Source of the DNA: JAQXDR01 sp038138625 | Lineage (GTDB): Bacteria > Pseudomonadota > Alphaproteobacteria > Rhodobacterales > Rhodobacteraceae | Direction of reading: 5' to 3' | Length of the DNA: 64,000 nucleotides | Assembly (NCBI GenBank): GCA_038138625.1 | Contig: JAYQEA010000004.1 | Span: 11,790 to 75,789, forward strand | Shown: positions 7,993 to 17,312 of the stretch, in pieces | Layout of the letters: every line of letters starts with the position of its first letter | How positions within the stretch are numbered: position 1 is the stretch's first letter | Program-made: the position numbers and the translations under genes | The notes under the pieces: model-generated | Databases searched by the model: none | Seen by the model: the letters and a program-made list of their open reading frames with translations, nothing else | What the model was told of the DNA's origin: nothing

Positions 7993-8685
7993 TTGTCCGA
8001 TCCGATCCTTTCTCTTAAAGATGTCACACTCAGCCTAAACGGCAATGCCGGATTGGTCGAGATTTTGCACGGAATCACCATGGATGTGATGACTGGCGAA
8101 ACGCTGGGCCTGATTGGACCATCTGGGTCGGGAAAATCATCCTTGTTAATGGTCATGGGCGGGCTTGAGCGTGCCACCTCAGGGCAGATCACAGTATTAG
8201 GGCACGATTTGACACATCTCGACGAGGACAATCTTGCCCTACTGCGTCGCGATTCCATGGGTATTGTTTTCCAATCATTCCATTTGATTCCAACAATGAC
8301 TGCGCTTGAAAATGTAGCTACCCCTCTTGAACTGGCAGGGCAGAGCGACGCTTTCGAACGCGCGTTGGAAGAACTCTTTAATGTAGGATTGGCAGATCGT
8401 GCCGATCATTACCCTGCGCAGATGTCAGGTGGGGAACAACAACGGGTCGCTCTCGCACGCGCCTCGGCCCCACGTCCGAAAATTCTCTTGGCGGATGAAC
8501 CTACAGGGAACCTTGATGGTGCAAACGGTAACGCGATCATGGAGATGCTGTTCAACCTGCGCGATCGCCACGGTGCAACTTTGGTTCTTGTAACGCACTC
8601 TACCACCTTGGCAAATCGTTGTGATCGGGTCATTCGTTTGACCGATGGACAGATTGATCCTTCCGCTGCACGAGCCGCAGAATGA
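7993..8685 (+). CDS. ybbA: ABC transporter ATP-binding protein, YbbA/LolD-like
   Basis: 230-residue ATPase with Walker A (GPSGSGKSS), Q-loop (VFQSFHLIPTMTALENV), signature (MSGGEQQRVALARA), Walker B (ILLADEPTGNLD) and switch His (LVTHSTT), the pattern of the MacB/LolD branch that drives FtsX-type permeases. The start is TTG at 7993 with GAGGT 10 bases upstream; no ATG fits better. Its stop overlaps the permease start (ATGA). It is divergent from tesA, matching the known tesA/ybbA/ybbP arrangement. The substrate is not known; the context suggests handling of envelope lipids. Confidence 0.9.
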   Translation: MSDPILSLKDVTLSLNGNAGLVEILHGITMDVMTGETLGLIGPSGSGKSSLLMVMGGLERATSGQITVLGHDLTHLDEDNLALLRRDSMGIVFQSFHLIPTMTALENVATPLELAGQSDAFERALEELFNVGLADRADHYPAQMSGGEQQRVALARASAPRPKILLADEPTGNLDGANGNAIMEMLFNLRDRHGATLVLVTHSTTLANRCDRVIRLTDGQIDPSAARAAE

Positions 8686-11198
8686 ATGTTCGCATTGCGG
8701 CGCGCTTCGCCCAAAGAGAGCTGCGTGGGGGGTTAAGTGGATTTCGTATATTTCTAGCCTGCCTCGCGCTTGGTGTTGCGGCAATTGCGGGTGTTGGCTC
8801 TGTCCGCTCCGCGATTGAAGCCGGACTTACAGAACAGGGTGCAGTGCTGCTCGGCGGCGATGCAGAAGCACGTCTTACTTATCGGTTTGCATCGGAAGAC
8901 GAACGTAACTGGCTTGAAAGCGTAAGCACCGCCGTTAGTGAGATAACTGATTTTCGATCCATGGTTGTGGTAGAGCGCGACGGAGACGTCGAGCGCGGCC
9001 TGACACAGGTCAAATCCGTGGACGATCTTTACCCTCTTGTCGGATCAGTCGTGCTGGACCCACCCATTGCACTGGAGGAGGCAATTTCCGGAAACGGTGC
9101 CGTGATGGCGCGTGTGCTGGCCGATCGTCTTGCGTTGCGTCCGGGCGACACATTTGGCTTGGGATCAGCGTTGTATGAATTGCGGGCCATACTCGAAGTT
9201 GAACCCGACAGCGCAGGTGGTGGCTTCAGCCTTGGACCGCGCACACTTTTACGAACCAAAGCCCTTGAGGAATCTGGACTTTTACAACCCGGCACTTTGT
9301 TTGACACGCAGTATCGGTTGCGACTTGCCCCGGATACGGATCTCGATAATCTGGCTGCAGAAGCGGATAGACTGTTCCGTGACAGCGGGCTTCGTTGGCG
9401 GGATTCCCGCAATGGTGCACCGGGCGTTGCAGAGTTTGTAAATCGGCTTGGCGCCTTCCTCGTTCTGGTGGGGCTTTCTGGTTTGGCCGTTGGCGGAATT
9501 GGTGTCTCGGCAGCTGTACGCGCCTATCTTGTTCGAAAAACCAGCGTTATTGCCACGTTGCGGACGCTTGGTGCGAGCCGCGCTGTGATCTTTCAAACCT
9601 ATTTCATCCAAATTGGGATCCTCAGTTTCCTTGGTATCGGGATTGGCGTGGTCCTTGGGGCTGTGGTGCCCATAGTGCTTGCGCCCATGATAACGGCCGC
9701 GCTGCCGATACCAGCCCTCTTTACACTTCATCCAGAACCGCTTTTCGAAGCTGCGGTCTATGGCGTCCTGACAGCGTTACTTTTCACACTGTGGCCTTTG
9801 GCACGCACCGAAGATATCCGCGCGGCAACTCTTTTCCGCGAGGCCCTTGGCAGCGCCCGTTTGTTACCAGCACCGCGCTATGTGATCGCAACACTTGTTT
9901 TGATATCAGCGCTCGTTGGAACGGCGGCGGTCTTTTCCGACAGTGTCTATCTGACAATCTGGACGGCCGGCGGTCTTGTTGGCGCATTGATTTTGCTGAC
10001 TGCGGCGGCATGGACCATTCGCCGTTTTGCGCGCAGCGGCACACGAACATCGCGCGGTCGTCCGGTATTGCGTTGGGCCCTTGGCGCAATCAGCGGCCCA
10101 AGAGAAGGTGCAGCATCGGTTGTTCTGTCGCTTGGTCTTGGTTTGACAGTCTTGGCCGCAGTCGGTCAGATCGACGGTAATCTGCGTTTGGCCATTAGTC
10201 GCGATTTACCTGAAATCGCACCCTCGTATTTTTTCGTAGACATTCAGAAAAACCAGATGCCGGGGTTTATGGAACGCTTGAACGCCGATCCAGACGTCAG
10301 CCGGGTGGACAGCGCGCCGATGCTGCGCGGTGTCATCACGCGGATCAATGGCCGCCCTGCGCAAGAAATTGCGGGCGACCATTGGGTGATACAGGGTGAT
10401 CGCGGGGTCACCTATGCCGCACAACCAAGCGAGACGACGCGTGTGACAGACGGCGCTTGGTGGCCCAAAGATTACGTCGGCCCACCTTTGGTCAGCTTTG
10501 CTACCGAGGAGGCCGCCGAGATGGGATTAAAGCTTGGTGATACCCTTACCGTCAATATTCTGGGTAGGGACATCACCGCAGAAATTACCAGCTTTCGGGA
10601 TGTCGACTTTTCGACGGCTGGGATCGGATTTGTCATGACAATGAACCCCGCGGCGCTTCAGGCGGCTCCGCATACATTCATATCGACCGTGTATGCAGAC
10701 CAAACCGCCGAGGCCGCAATCTTACGAGATTTGGCAAACGCCTATCCCAATATCACCGCCATTCGCGTGCGGGACGCAATCGACCGGGTCACAGATCTTT
10801 TGCAAGGCATTGCCAGTGCCACACGCTGGGGGGCTGCTGCGACCTTGTTAACTGGATTCTTGGTACTGATTGGCGCGGCGGCGGCTGGCGAACAAGCCCG
10901 AACTTATGAAGCTGCCGTGCTGAAAACTCTCGGTGCAAGCCGGGCAAGGATCCTACGCAGTTTTGCGTTACGGGCCGCGTTATTAGGGGGGGCTGCTGCC
11001 TGTGTTGCACTAGTCGCTGGCATGACCGGGGGCTGGGCAGTGATGACTTTCGTAATGGACACAGAATTTGTGCCAATTTGGGGATCTGCAAGTGTGATCA
11101 TAATGGGAGGCGTATTTGCAACACTTGCGGCGGGTATGGTTTTCGCATGGCGCCCGTTGGCCACGCGTCCAGCACAGGTTTTGCGCGCACGAGAATGA
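8682..11198 (+). CDS. ybbP: FtsX-like ABC transporter permease, YbbP type
   Basis: 838-residue permease with an N-terminal membrane helix (ISGFRIFLACLALGVAAIAG-like segment near residue 20), a periplasmic domain of about 200 residues, a block of membrane helices with the conserved FtsX sequence (TSVIATLRTLGASRAVIFQ), a second periplasmic domain, and a C-terminal FtsX block (YEAAVLKTLGASRARIL). The duplicated FtsX modules and size match YbbP. The ATG overlaps the ybbA stop, so the two are translationally coupled. With YbbA it forms an envelope exporter or mechanotransmitter of unproven substrate. Confidence 0.9.
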   Translation: MNVRIAARFAQRELRGGLSGFRIFLACLALGVAAIAGVGSVRSAIEAGLTEQGAVLLGGDAEARLTYRFASEDERNWLESVSTAVSEITDFRSMVVVERDGDVERGLTQVKSVDDLYPLVGSVVLDPPIALEEAISGNGAVMARVLADRLALRPGDTFGLGSALYELRAILEVEPDSAGGGFSLGPRTLLRTKALEESGLLQPGTLFDTQYRLRLAPDTDLDNLAAEADRLFRDSGLRWRDSRNGAPGVAEFVNRLGAFLVLVGLSGLAVGGIGVSAAVRAYLVRKTSVIATLRTLGASRAVIFQTYFIQIGILSFLGIGIGVVLGAVVPIVLAPMITAALPIPALFTLHPEPLFEAAVYGVLTALLFTLWPLARTEDIRAATLFREALGSARLLPAPRYVIATLVLISALVGTAAVFSDSVYLTIWTAGGLVGALILLTAAAWTIRRFARSGTRTSRGRPVLRWALGAISGPREGAASVVLSLGLGLTVLAAVGQIDGNLRLAISRDLPEIAPSYFFVDIQKNQMPGFMERLNADPDVSRVDSAPMLRGVITRINGRPAQEIAGDHWVIQGDRGVTYAAQPSETTRVTDGAWWPKDYVGPPLVSFATEEAAEMGLKLGDTLTVNILGRDITAEITSFRDVDFSTAGIGFVMTMNPAALQAAPHTFISTVYADQTAEAAILRDLANAYPNITAIRVRDAIDRVTDLLQGIASATRWGAAATLLTGFLVLIGAAAAGEQARTYEAAVLKTLGASRARILRSFALRAALLGGAAACVALVAGMTGGWAVMTFVMDTEFVPIWGSASVIIMGGVFATLAAGMVFAWRPLATRPAQVLRARE

Positions 11199-11291
11199 TC
11201 CTTTTTGGTAATCACAACCGTATAGCTTGATCCCCTTGACCCAGACTGGCACACCAAAAACTGACGATACTCAACGCAAAAAAGACACTCT

Positions 11292-12182
11292 ATGACCGAC
11301 AGCTTACCGATTCCCGTTCCTGCTCCTGTGACACCAGCGCAAAGGGCGCAAATCCTGAATCTGGTGAGGCGTGCAGCACGGGCTGAAATATTACCAAGGT
11401 TCCGCGCGCTTTCCCCAACCGAGATTAGCACCAAATCAGGTCCCACAGACTTGGTGACGGATGCAGACCGAAATGCCGAGCTAATGATCGGGCGTGGTTT
11501 GGCGCGAATGTTTCCCGGGGCCCTCATTATTGGTGAAGAGGCTGTATCCGAGAATCCCAAAATCCTTGATGGACTGGATCAGGCAGAACTTGCATTTACC
11601 ATCGATCCGGTGGACGGGACATGGAACTTTGCCAAAGGGTTGACAACCTTTGGTGTCATTTTGTCGATACTGCGCTTTGGCGTGCCGGTCTATGCATTGC
11701 TGTATGATCCTTTGATGGACGACTCCATCGAAGCAACGGAACATGGAGAGACATTATTTTGCTGTCCCAGCCGGTCTCCGCGTATCCTGAAAACATCTGA
11801 GGGCGGAAAACTCGCCGATCTTCAGGGCTATATGAGCTTAAATCATGTTCCGAAAGAGAAACATGCACGTCTTTCGGCAACCTATCCTAAATTCACCCGA
11901 CAAATGTCACTGCGCTGTTCCTGCCATGAGATGCGCATGATGGCACAAGGTCATGCCGACTTTTTGCTGACAACGGGTTTGACGCCATGGGATCACGCGG
12001 CTGGTGTCCTTGCCGTGCAACGTGCGGGTGGAAAAGTCGCCTTGCTTGATGGACAGGACTATAAAGCCGACGCTCCTCATGATGCCTTTTTACTGGCTGC
12101 GGCCACCCCAAAACTTTGGGATGACCTTGCAAGTCTGTTTGATTTTCTGCTTCCACTTGGCGAAAAAGAGACCGCAACCTGA
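11292..12182 (+). CDS. Inositol monophosphatase family phosphatase
   Basis: 296 residues. Metal-binding motifs of the Mg2+-dependent IMPase fold are complete: GEEAVSE (Glu ligand), DPVDGTWNFAKG (Asp ligands) and the C-terminal WDHAAGVLAVQRAGG. Family members dephosphorylate inositol phosphate, histidinol phosphate or PAP. Sequence alone does not decide the substrate. The gene is convergent with gcvP, 18 bases between stops, and 93 bases downstream of ybbP. Confidence 0.9.
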   Translation: MTDSLPIPVPAPVTPAQRAQILNLVRRAARAEILPRFRALSPTEISTKSGPTDLVTDADRNAELMIGRGLARMFPGALIIGEEAVSENPKILDGLDQAELAFTIDPVDGTWNFAKGLTTFGVILSILRFGVPVYALLYDPLMDDSIEATEHGETLFCCPSRSPRILKTSEGGKLADLQGYMSLNHVPKEKHARLSATYPKFTRQMSLRCSCHEMRMMAQGHADFLLTTGLTPWDHAAGVLAVQRAGGKVALLDGQDYKADAPHDAFLLAAATPKLWDDLASLFDFLLPLGEKETAT

Positions 12183-12200
12183 ACCGGTGGCCTCCGCGCG

Positions 12201-15044
12201 TTATTCTGCGGCCTCGGCGTAGTCTGACATGGGTGGACAGGTGCACACCAAATTGCGGTCTCCGTAGGCATTGTCCACTCGATTCACCGGGGGCCAATAT
12301 TTGTCCACTCGAAACGCACCTGGGGGGAAGCACCCCTGCTCGCGGCTGTAAGGTCTGTCCCACTCACGAACGAGGTCCTCCATCGTGTGCGGAGCATTAC
12401 AAAGCGGATTGTTGTCCCGCGGCATGTCGCCTGCCTCGATAGATGCAATCTCGGCGCGGATCGCGAGCATGGCATCGCAGAACCGATCTAGTTCGGCTTT
12501 GGTTTCTGACTCTGTTGGCTCTACCATCAACGTACCGGCAACAGGCCAGCTCATTGTAGGGGCATGAAAACCACAGTCGATCAGACGCTTGGCGATATCA
12601 TCCACAGAAACGCCTGCGCTTTCAGCAAACGGACGCACATCCAGAATACATTCATGCGCCACACGACCCTTTTGGCCACGGTAAAGGACGTCATAGGCCC
12701 CCTCTAAGCGACGCGCGATATAGTTGGCATTCAGGATCGCCACGCGGGTGGCTTGTGTCAGGCCTTCTCCACCCATCATCAGACAGTACGCCCATGAGAT
12801 GGGTAAAAGTGATGGCGAACCAAAGGGCGCCGCACTGACCGCGCCACTGCTTTCGACCGGATCACCTGGTAGGTGCTGTGTTAAATGCGCCTTGACCCCG
12901 ATTGGACCCATGCCCGGACCGCCACCGCCATGCGGGATGCAAAATGTCTTGTGCAAGTTCAGGTGGCTCACATCCCCCCCCAGATCGCCAGGCCGTGACA
13001 GCCCAACCATCGCATTCATGTTCGCCCCGTCTATATAAACCTGGCCGCCGTATTCATGTGTCACGGCGCAGACCTGTTTCACCGTTTCCTCAAAAACGCC
13101 ATGGGTCGAAGGATACGTGATCATTGTGCCTGCCAGATTCTCACTGTGTGCGGCAGCCTTCGTGCGAAAATCATCCAAATCGATAGAGCCCTGTTCATCG
13201 CAGGCCACAGGGACAACCTTCCACCCCACCATCTGTGCGCTGGCCGGATTGGTGCCATGCGCATTGATGGGAATCAGGCAGATGTTGCGATGGCCCTGCC
13301 CTTGTGCGCGGTGATACCCCGCAATTGTCAGCAACCCGGCATATTCACCCTGAGCGCCCGAATTTGGCTGCATCGAGATTGCATCATACCCTGTAATATC
13401 ACACAGTTTGGCATTCAGGTCCGAAATCAGTTCTTGATATCCTTCGGCTTGGTTAGACGGCACATAGGGATGCAACTGCGAAAACTCGCGCCAGCTGACG
13501 GGCATCATTTCCGCGGCCGAATTCAGCTTCATCGTACAGGATCCAAGCGGTATCATTGCCCTGTCTAATGCCAGATCCCTGTCAGCAAGTCGGCGCATGT
13601 AACGCATCATTTCGGTTTCAGCGCGGTTCATATGAAAAACGTCATGCTGAAGATAGTCTGACTGACGGATCAAGGCATCAGGCAGACGGTAATCGGCCAC
13701 CAGATCATCGTCTTTGCGCACAAGGCCAAAGGCACGCCACACAGCTTCGATCGTAGCAGGGCGGGTTCGTTCGTCCAAAGTGATACCCACCTTGGTGGTG
13801 CCCACCGGCCGTAAATTAATGCCTTGTTGCACTGCTGCTGCCAACACGCCACGCTGCAACAGGCCCACATCGACAGTGATTGTATCGAAATAACTGGCAG
13901 GCTCCACGTGAAATCCTGCAGCTTCCAACCCCTTAGCAAGACGAACAGTCTTACGGTGAATACGCTGCGCAATGGCACGTAGACCCTCAGGCCCATGAAA
14001 AACCGCATAAAAACCGGCCATGACTGCGAGCAAAGCCTGCGCAGTGCAGACATTGGACGTAGCTTTTTCACGACGGATATGCTGTTCGCGGGTTTGCAGG
14101 GATAACCGGTAGGCCTTGTTGCCATGGCTGTCGATGGATACTCCAACAATCCGCCCAGGCATACCCCGCTTAAGCTTGTCACGGCAGGCCATATAAGCAG
14201 CATGTGGGCCACCGTACCCCATCGGTACGCCAAATCGTTGTGTATTGCCCACAGCGATATCGGCACCCATCGCGCCCGGCTCTTTGAGCAGGCACAATGC
14301 AAGAGGGTCCGCACTCACAATTCCAATGGCTTTATGCGACCGAAGTGCCGCCATCTCCTCTGACAGATCACGCACATGGCCATACGTGCCCGGATATTGG
14401 AAAATGGCGCCAAAAACCGCGCTCGCATCCAATGCCTCGATCGGGCCGGTGATGATCGTTATCCCCAAGGGTTCGGCGCGCGTACGCATGACTGCAATGT
14501 TTTGGGGATGACAATTTTCATCGATAAAAAACGCTGTCGATTTTGATTTGGAGGAGCGCTGTGCCATGGTCATCGCTTCGGCGCATGCCGTTGCTTCATC
14601 CAAAAGCGACGCATTGGCGATATCCAGGCCTGTCAGATCACAAATCATGGTCTGAAAGTTGAGCAAGGCTTCCAGACGACCTTGGCTGATTTCGGGTTGA
14701 TACGGTGTGTAGGCCGTATACCACGCAGGGTTTTCCAAAATATTTCGCTGGATCACCGGTGGTGTGACCGTACCGTGGTAGCCCATCCCTATCAGAGAGG
14801 TCAGCACCTTGTTTTTGCTTGCTGTGACCCTCATGCGATACGTCAGTTCGCGTTCTGACAAGGGTTTGCCAAAATCCAGCGGGTGCGCTTGGCGAATCCC
14901 TGATGGAACGGTTTCGTCAATCAGGCTGTCCATGTCCGGCACGCCCAACGTGACAAACATTTGCGCCATTTCCAAAGGCGACGGTCCAATATGACGGCGA
15001 TTTGCGAAATCATAAGGCAGGTATTCTGAGGGCGTGTAGGCCAT
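12201..15044 (-). CDS. gcvP: Glycine dehydrogenase (decarboxylating), P protein
   Basis: 947 residues, the normal length of the homodimeric P protein. This PLP enzyme decarboxylates glycine and passes the aminomethyl group to the lipoyl arm of GcvH. The PLP lysine is in NLHKTFCIPHGGGGPGMGP, near residue 695, with the Gly-rich loop intact. Both aminotransferase-like halves are present (MGYHGTVTPPVIQRNILENP in the first, PLGSCTMKLNSAAEMMPVSW in the second). It is the last gene of gcvT-gcvH-gcvP and is expected to be controlled by the upstream glycine riboswitch. Confidence 0.98.
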   Translation of the reverse strand: MAYTPSEYLPYDFANRRHIGPSPLEMAQMFVTLGVPDMDSLIDETVPSGIRQAHPLDFGKPLSERELTYRMRVTASKNKVLTSLIGMGYHGTVTPPVIQRNILENPAWYTAYTPYQPEISQGRLEALLNFQTMICDLTGLDIANASLLDEATACAEAMTMAQRSSKSKSTAFFIDENCHPQNIAVMRTRAEPLGITIITGPIEALDASAVFGAIFQYPGTYGHVRDLSEEMAALRSHKAIGIVSADPLALCLLKEPGAMGADIAVGNTQRFGVPMGYGGPHAAYMACRDKLKRGMPGRIVGVSIDSHGNKAYRLSLQTREQHIRREKATSNVCTAQALLAVMAGFYAVFHGPEGLRAIAQRIHRKTVRLAKGLEAAGFHVEPASYFDTITVDVGLLQRGVLAAAVQQGINLRPVGTTKVGITLDERTRPATIEAVWRAFGLVRKDDDLVADYRLPDALIRQSDYLQHDVFHMNRAETEMMRYMRRLADRDLALDRAMIPLGSCTMKLNSAAEMMPVSWREFSQLHPYVPSNQAEGYQELISDLNAKLCDITGYDAISMQPNSGAQGEYAGLLTIAGYHRAQGQGHRNICLIPINAHGTNPASAQMVGWKVVPVACDEQGSIDLDDFRTKAAAHSENLAGTMITYPSTHGVFEETVKQVCAVTHEYGGQVYIDGANMNAMVGLSRPGDLGGDVSHLNLHKTFCIPHGGGGPGMGPIGVKAHLTQHLPGDPVESSGAVSAAPFGSPSLLPISWAYCLMMGGEGLTQATRVAILNANYIARRLEGAYDVLYRGQKGRVAHECILDVRPFAESAGVSVDDIAKRLIDCGFHAPTMSWPVAGTLMVEPTESETKAELDRFCDAMLAIRAEIASIEAGDMPRDNNPLCNAPHTMEDLVREWDRPYSREQGCFPPGAFRVDKYWPPVNRVDNAYGDRNLVCTCPPMSDYAEAAE

Positions 15045-15119
15045 GGTGCACCTTTACCAATAGGGGGTCGTGAAACGGCCCACTTCAGGGGCCGAAGGGT
15101 CAATTTACGAGGTGGTGAT

Positions 15120-15479
15120 TTATGCGATAAAACGTTTGTACGCGGCCTCGTCCATCATATCCTCCATGGAAGATGTATCCTCGACCGATAGCTTAAAAAA
15201 CCATGCCTCGCCTTCCGGATCTTCGTTGACCTTGCTGGGATCATCGACAAGAGCTTCGTTTACCTCTGTCACTTCACCATCCAGCGGGGCCAGAATATCC
15301 GACGCAGCCTTGACGCTTTCAATCACAACAATCTCGTCGTCAAGGCTGACTGTTGTACCAACCTCGGGCAGTTCGACAAAGACCACATCACCCAGTTGTT
15401 CTGCCGCATGTGCAGTGATCCCGACAACCACCACATCGCCTTCAACGCGCAGCCATTCATGTTCTTCTGTGAATTTCAT
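15120..15479 (-). CDS. gcvH: Glycine cleavage system H protein
   Basis: 119-residue lipoyl carrier that shuttles the aminomethyl group among the P, T and L proteins. The lipoylated lysine is Lys57 in IESVKAASDILAP. The ATG at 15479 (MKFTEEHEWLRVEGD) follows GGAAGGA with good spacing; a longer in-frame start exists but would overlap the end of gcvT and add a non-conserved tail. It lies 19 bases after gcvT and 75 bases before gcvP. Confidence 0.98.
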   Translation of the reverse strand: MKFTEEHEWLRVEGDVVVVGITAHAAEQLGDVVFVELPEVGTTVSLDDEIVVIESVKAASDILAPLDGEVTEVNEALVDDPSKVNEDPEGEAWFFKLSVEDTSSMEDMMDEAAYKRFIA

Positions 15480-15498
15480 AGTGTTTTTTCCTTCCAAA

Positions 15499-16626
15499 TT
15501 ATCGTTTGAAGCCCGCTGGAACAAAGGGCATCGAGTTTACACGAACTGGGTGACGCTTACCGCGCACCTCGCCAAAAAGCTTTTGATCCGGTATTGCAAA
15601 GGCACTCGCGATATAGCCCATCGCAACCGGTGCCCCGACCGTCGGGCCAAAACCACCGGATGTGACCCTACCAATCGCGTCTCCGCCTGTATCTGAGGCA
15701 AAAAGTGGTGTACCTTCCCGCATGGGAGCACGACCTTCCGGACGCAGGCCGACACGTTTGCGGGCAGCTCCCTCGGCCAGATCATTGAAAATCCGGTACT
15801 CACCGGGAAATCCGCCGGCGCGTGCGCCACCGGAACGGCGCACTTTTTGAATTGCCCAAGTCAATCCAGCTTCAACCGGGGATGTGGAGGTGTCGATATC
15901 ATGACCATAAAGACAAAGTCCTGCCTCAAGTCGCAAAGAATCCCGCGCACCAAGGCCTATTGCCTCGACCCGCGTGTCCGCCAGCAGCGCCTTGGCCACA
16001 TCACCCGCAGCAGACGCGGGGATTGAAATCTCAAACCCGTCCTCGCCTGTGTAGCCTGATCTTGAAACCCAGCATTCTGCCCCTGCCAGAGGCAGCGTGG
16101 CCACATCCATGAAGCGTAAATCTGCATAACCCTCTTGAAGATCCGCCAAGACCGATTCTGCCATAGGCCCTTGCAATGCCAGCAAGGCACGATTTTCAAT
16201 GAGCTTTACGGTGACCCCTTGTGGTTCTAAAGCAGCGCGCATTCTGGCCACATCGGCGTCTTTACACGCCGCATTGACGACAACGAACAAATGATCACCC
16301 CTGTTAGCAACCATAAGGTCATCTTCAATGCCGCCCGCGTCATTGGTAAAAAACGCATAGCGTTGCCGACCAACAGGCAGGCCGATGATGTCTTGTGGTA
16401 AAATCGTTTCCAAGGCCAGCGCCGCCGCATCTGCATCCCTGCCACGCAGTATGACCTGCCCCATGTGGCTGACATCAAAAAGCCCCGCCGCTCTGCGGGT
16501 GTGTTGATGTTCTTTCATAACACCTAATTTATAGTTCACAGGCATATCATAGCCTGCAAACGGCACCATCTTGGCGCCTAAAGACACATGTAGATCGAAT
16601 AACGGCGTACGCCTAAGGTCTGTCAT
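15499..16626 (-). CDS. gcvT: Glycine cleavage system aminomethyltransferase, T protein
   Basis: 375 residues. It transfers the methylene group to tetrahydrofolate and releases ammonia. Conserved segments include the N-terminal RTPLFDLHVSLGAKMVPFAG, FDVSHMGQV, the folate-binding SRSGYTGEDGFEI and GLGARDSLRLEAGLCLYGHD. The ATG at 16626 has GGGAGGAG directly upstream. The reading frame stays open for about 180 codons upstream, through the riboswitch, but that part has no family similarity and is excluded. It is first in the gcv operon. Confidence 0.98.
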   Translation of the reverse strand: MTDLRRTPLFDLHVSLGAKMVPFAGYDMPVNYKLGVMKEHQHTRRAAGLFDVSHMGQVILRGRDADAAALALETILPQDIIGLPVGRQRYAFFTNDAGGIEDDLMVANRGDHLFVVVNAACKDADVARMRAALEPQGVTVKLIENRALLALQGPMAESVLADLQEGYADLRFMDVATLPLAGAECWVSRSGYTGEDGFEISIPASAAGDVAKALLADTRVEAIGLGARDSLRLEAGLCLYGHDIDTSTSPVEAGLTWAIQKVRRSGGARAGGFPGEYRIFNDLAEGAARKRVGLRPEGRAPMREGTPLFASDTGGDAIGRVTSGGFGPTVGAPVAMGYIASAFAIPDQKLFGEVRGKRHPVRVNSMPFVPAGFKR

Positions 16627-16630
16627 GGCT

Positions 16631-16654
16631 CCTCCCGGCCTTTGGTAAACCGGG
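16631..16654 (-). promoter_or_regulatory. gcvT: Hairpin that can mask the gcvT ribosome binding site
   Basis: On the minus strand CCCGG, an 11-base loop, then CCGGG pair, and the last three G are the start of the GGGAGG ribosome binding site of gcvT. This could be the switching element by which the glycine riboswitch controls translation. Inference from pairing only. Confidence 0.45.
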
Positions 16655-16674
16655 GTCTGCGCAAACAACACCGC

Positions 16675-16710
16675 GGCATTCAGAGCACACTCTGTGTGCC
16701 CGTAAATGCC
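16675..16710 (-). promoter_or_regulatory. Nested hairpin between riboswitch and gcvT
   Basis: Minus strand: GGCATT pairs with AATGCC, enclosing GCACAC-AGA-GTGTGC. The outer 5' arm starts at the 3' edge of the second glycine aptamer, as expected for an expression platform. No T-run follows directly, which argues for translational control or mRNA folding rather than simple termination. Confidence 0.6.
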
Positions 16711-16862
16711 CCTTCTGTCCTTTCGCCTGAGATCGTTATCCCTTCGGCGGGCGCAATGAACGCCTCTCTCCAGAGTGTATGGTATCACGTGGGTCCTGAA
16801 GCCTGAGAGTTTCCGGGGCGGTTGCTCCTTCGGCACCGGATAAGTCCGGTTCTCCCCTCGTG
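16708..16862 (-). promoter_or_regulatory. Tandem glycine riboswitch (gcvT element) upstream of gcvT
   Basis: Two aptamers are visible on the minus strand. The first (about 16862-16786) reads GAGGGGAGAACCGG, then GCCGAAGGAGCAACCGCC, then ACTCTCAGGCTTCAGGACC, closed by a CACG/CGTG P1 stem. The second (about 16778-16708) reads ACTCTGGAGAGAGGCG, GCCGAAGGGATAACG, ATCTCAGGCGAAAGGACAGA. These are the conserved core blocks of both glycine aptamers. It precedes gcvT, where glycine binding usually switches on glycine cleavage. Confidence 0.95.
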
Positions 16863-17312
16863 ATAGGTTATGGTTAGAGCTCTTTTGACCCGCAGGCAAG
16901 ATTTTCTTCTGCTTTTCCGTCTTCACTCCGAAACTAAATTCTTTATTCAAACTCCAAAAATAGAGACCTTCTTGCCAACACTCTTTGAAAGCGCCCAGCG
17001 TTACGAAGACGACACCGCTTGCACAGTATGCCTGAATATAGCCAAAACAAGCAAAGGTCCCTTCTGAAAGCAAAAACTCAACCAAATCATTGGCATTTTT
17101 GTAGCGATAACGTCTGTTGATCGCTACATAGTCATCTGGTGTAGGTTGCGTGTGTCCAGTCACACGACTTTAAAAGATTATTTTTCAGAATTCTTTGGAC
17201 ACCCCTGTAATATCAATCTTTGCACACATGTCTAATTTCTGCTCAGGCTGACCCACTATCGAGGCTACATAACAAAGACCCTAAAATTGAATCAATTTGA
17301 GGTAAGTACAAA
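16863..17312. other. Intergenic region between the gcv leader and the next gene
   Basis: 450 bases between the divergent riboswitch leader and the cyclotransferase-like gene. It must hold promoters for both directions, but I could not pick convincing -35/-10 pairs. The only strong structure is the inverted repeat at 17101-17127. The minus-strand frame is open across most of it, starting with an ATG at 17163, without recognisable protein similarity. Confidence 0.5.
17101..17127. repeat. Long inverted repeat / stem-loop of unknown role
   Basis: GTAGCGAT at 17101-17108 pairs with ATCGCTAC at 17120-17127; the inner AAC/GTT also pair past a single bulged G, giving an 11-bp stem with a four-base loop. 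It is about 185 bases before the cyclotransferase-like start and about 240 bases before the riboswitch on the other strand. No T-run follows, so it is more likely an operator or RNA element than a terminator. Confidence 0.5.

Noticed and set aside
16627..17163. In-frame minus-strand extension of gcvT by about 180 codons, starting with an ATG at 17163
   Set aside because: It would run through both glycine aptamers; the family start with a perfect ribosome binding site is at 16626, and the extra part matches nothing.
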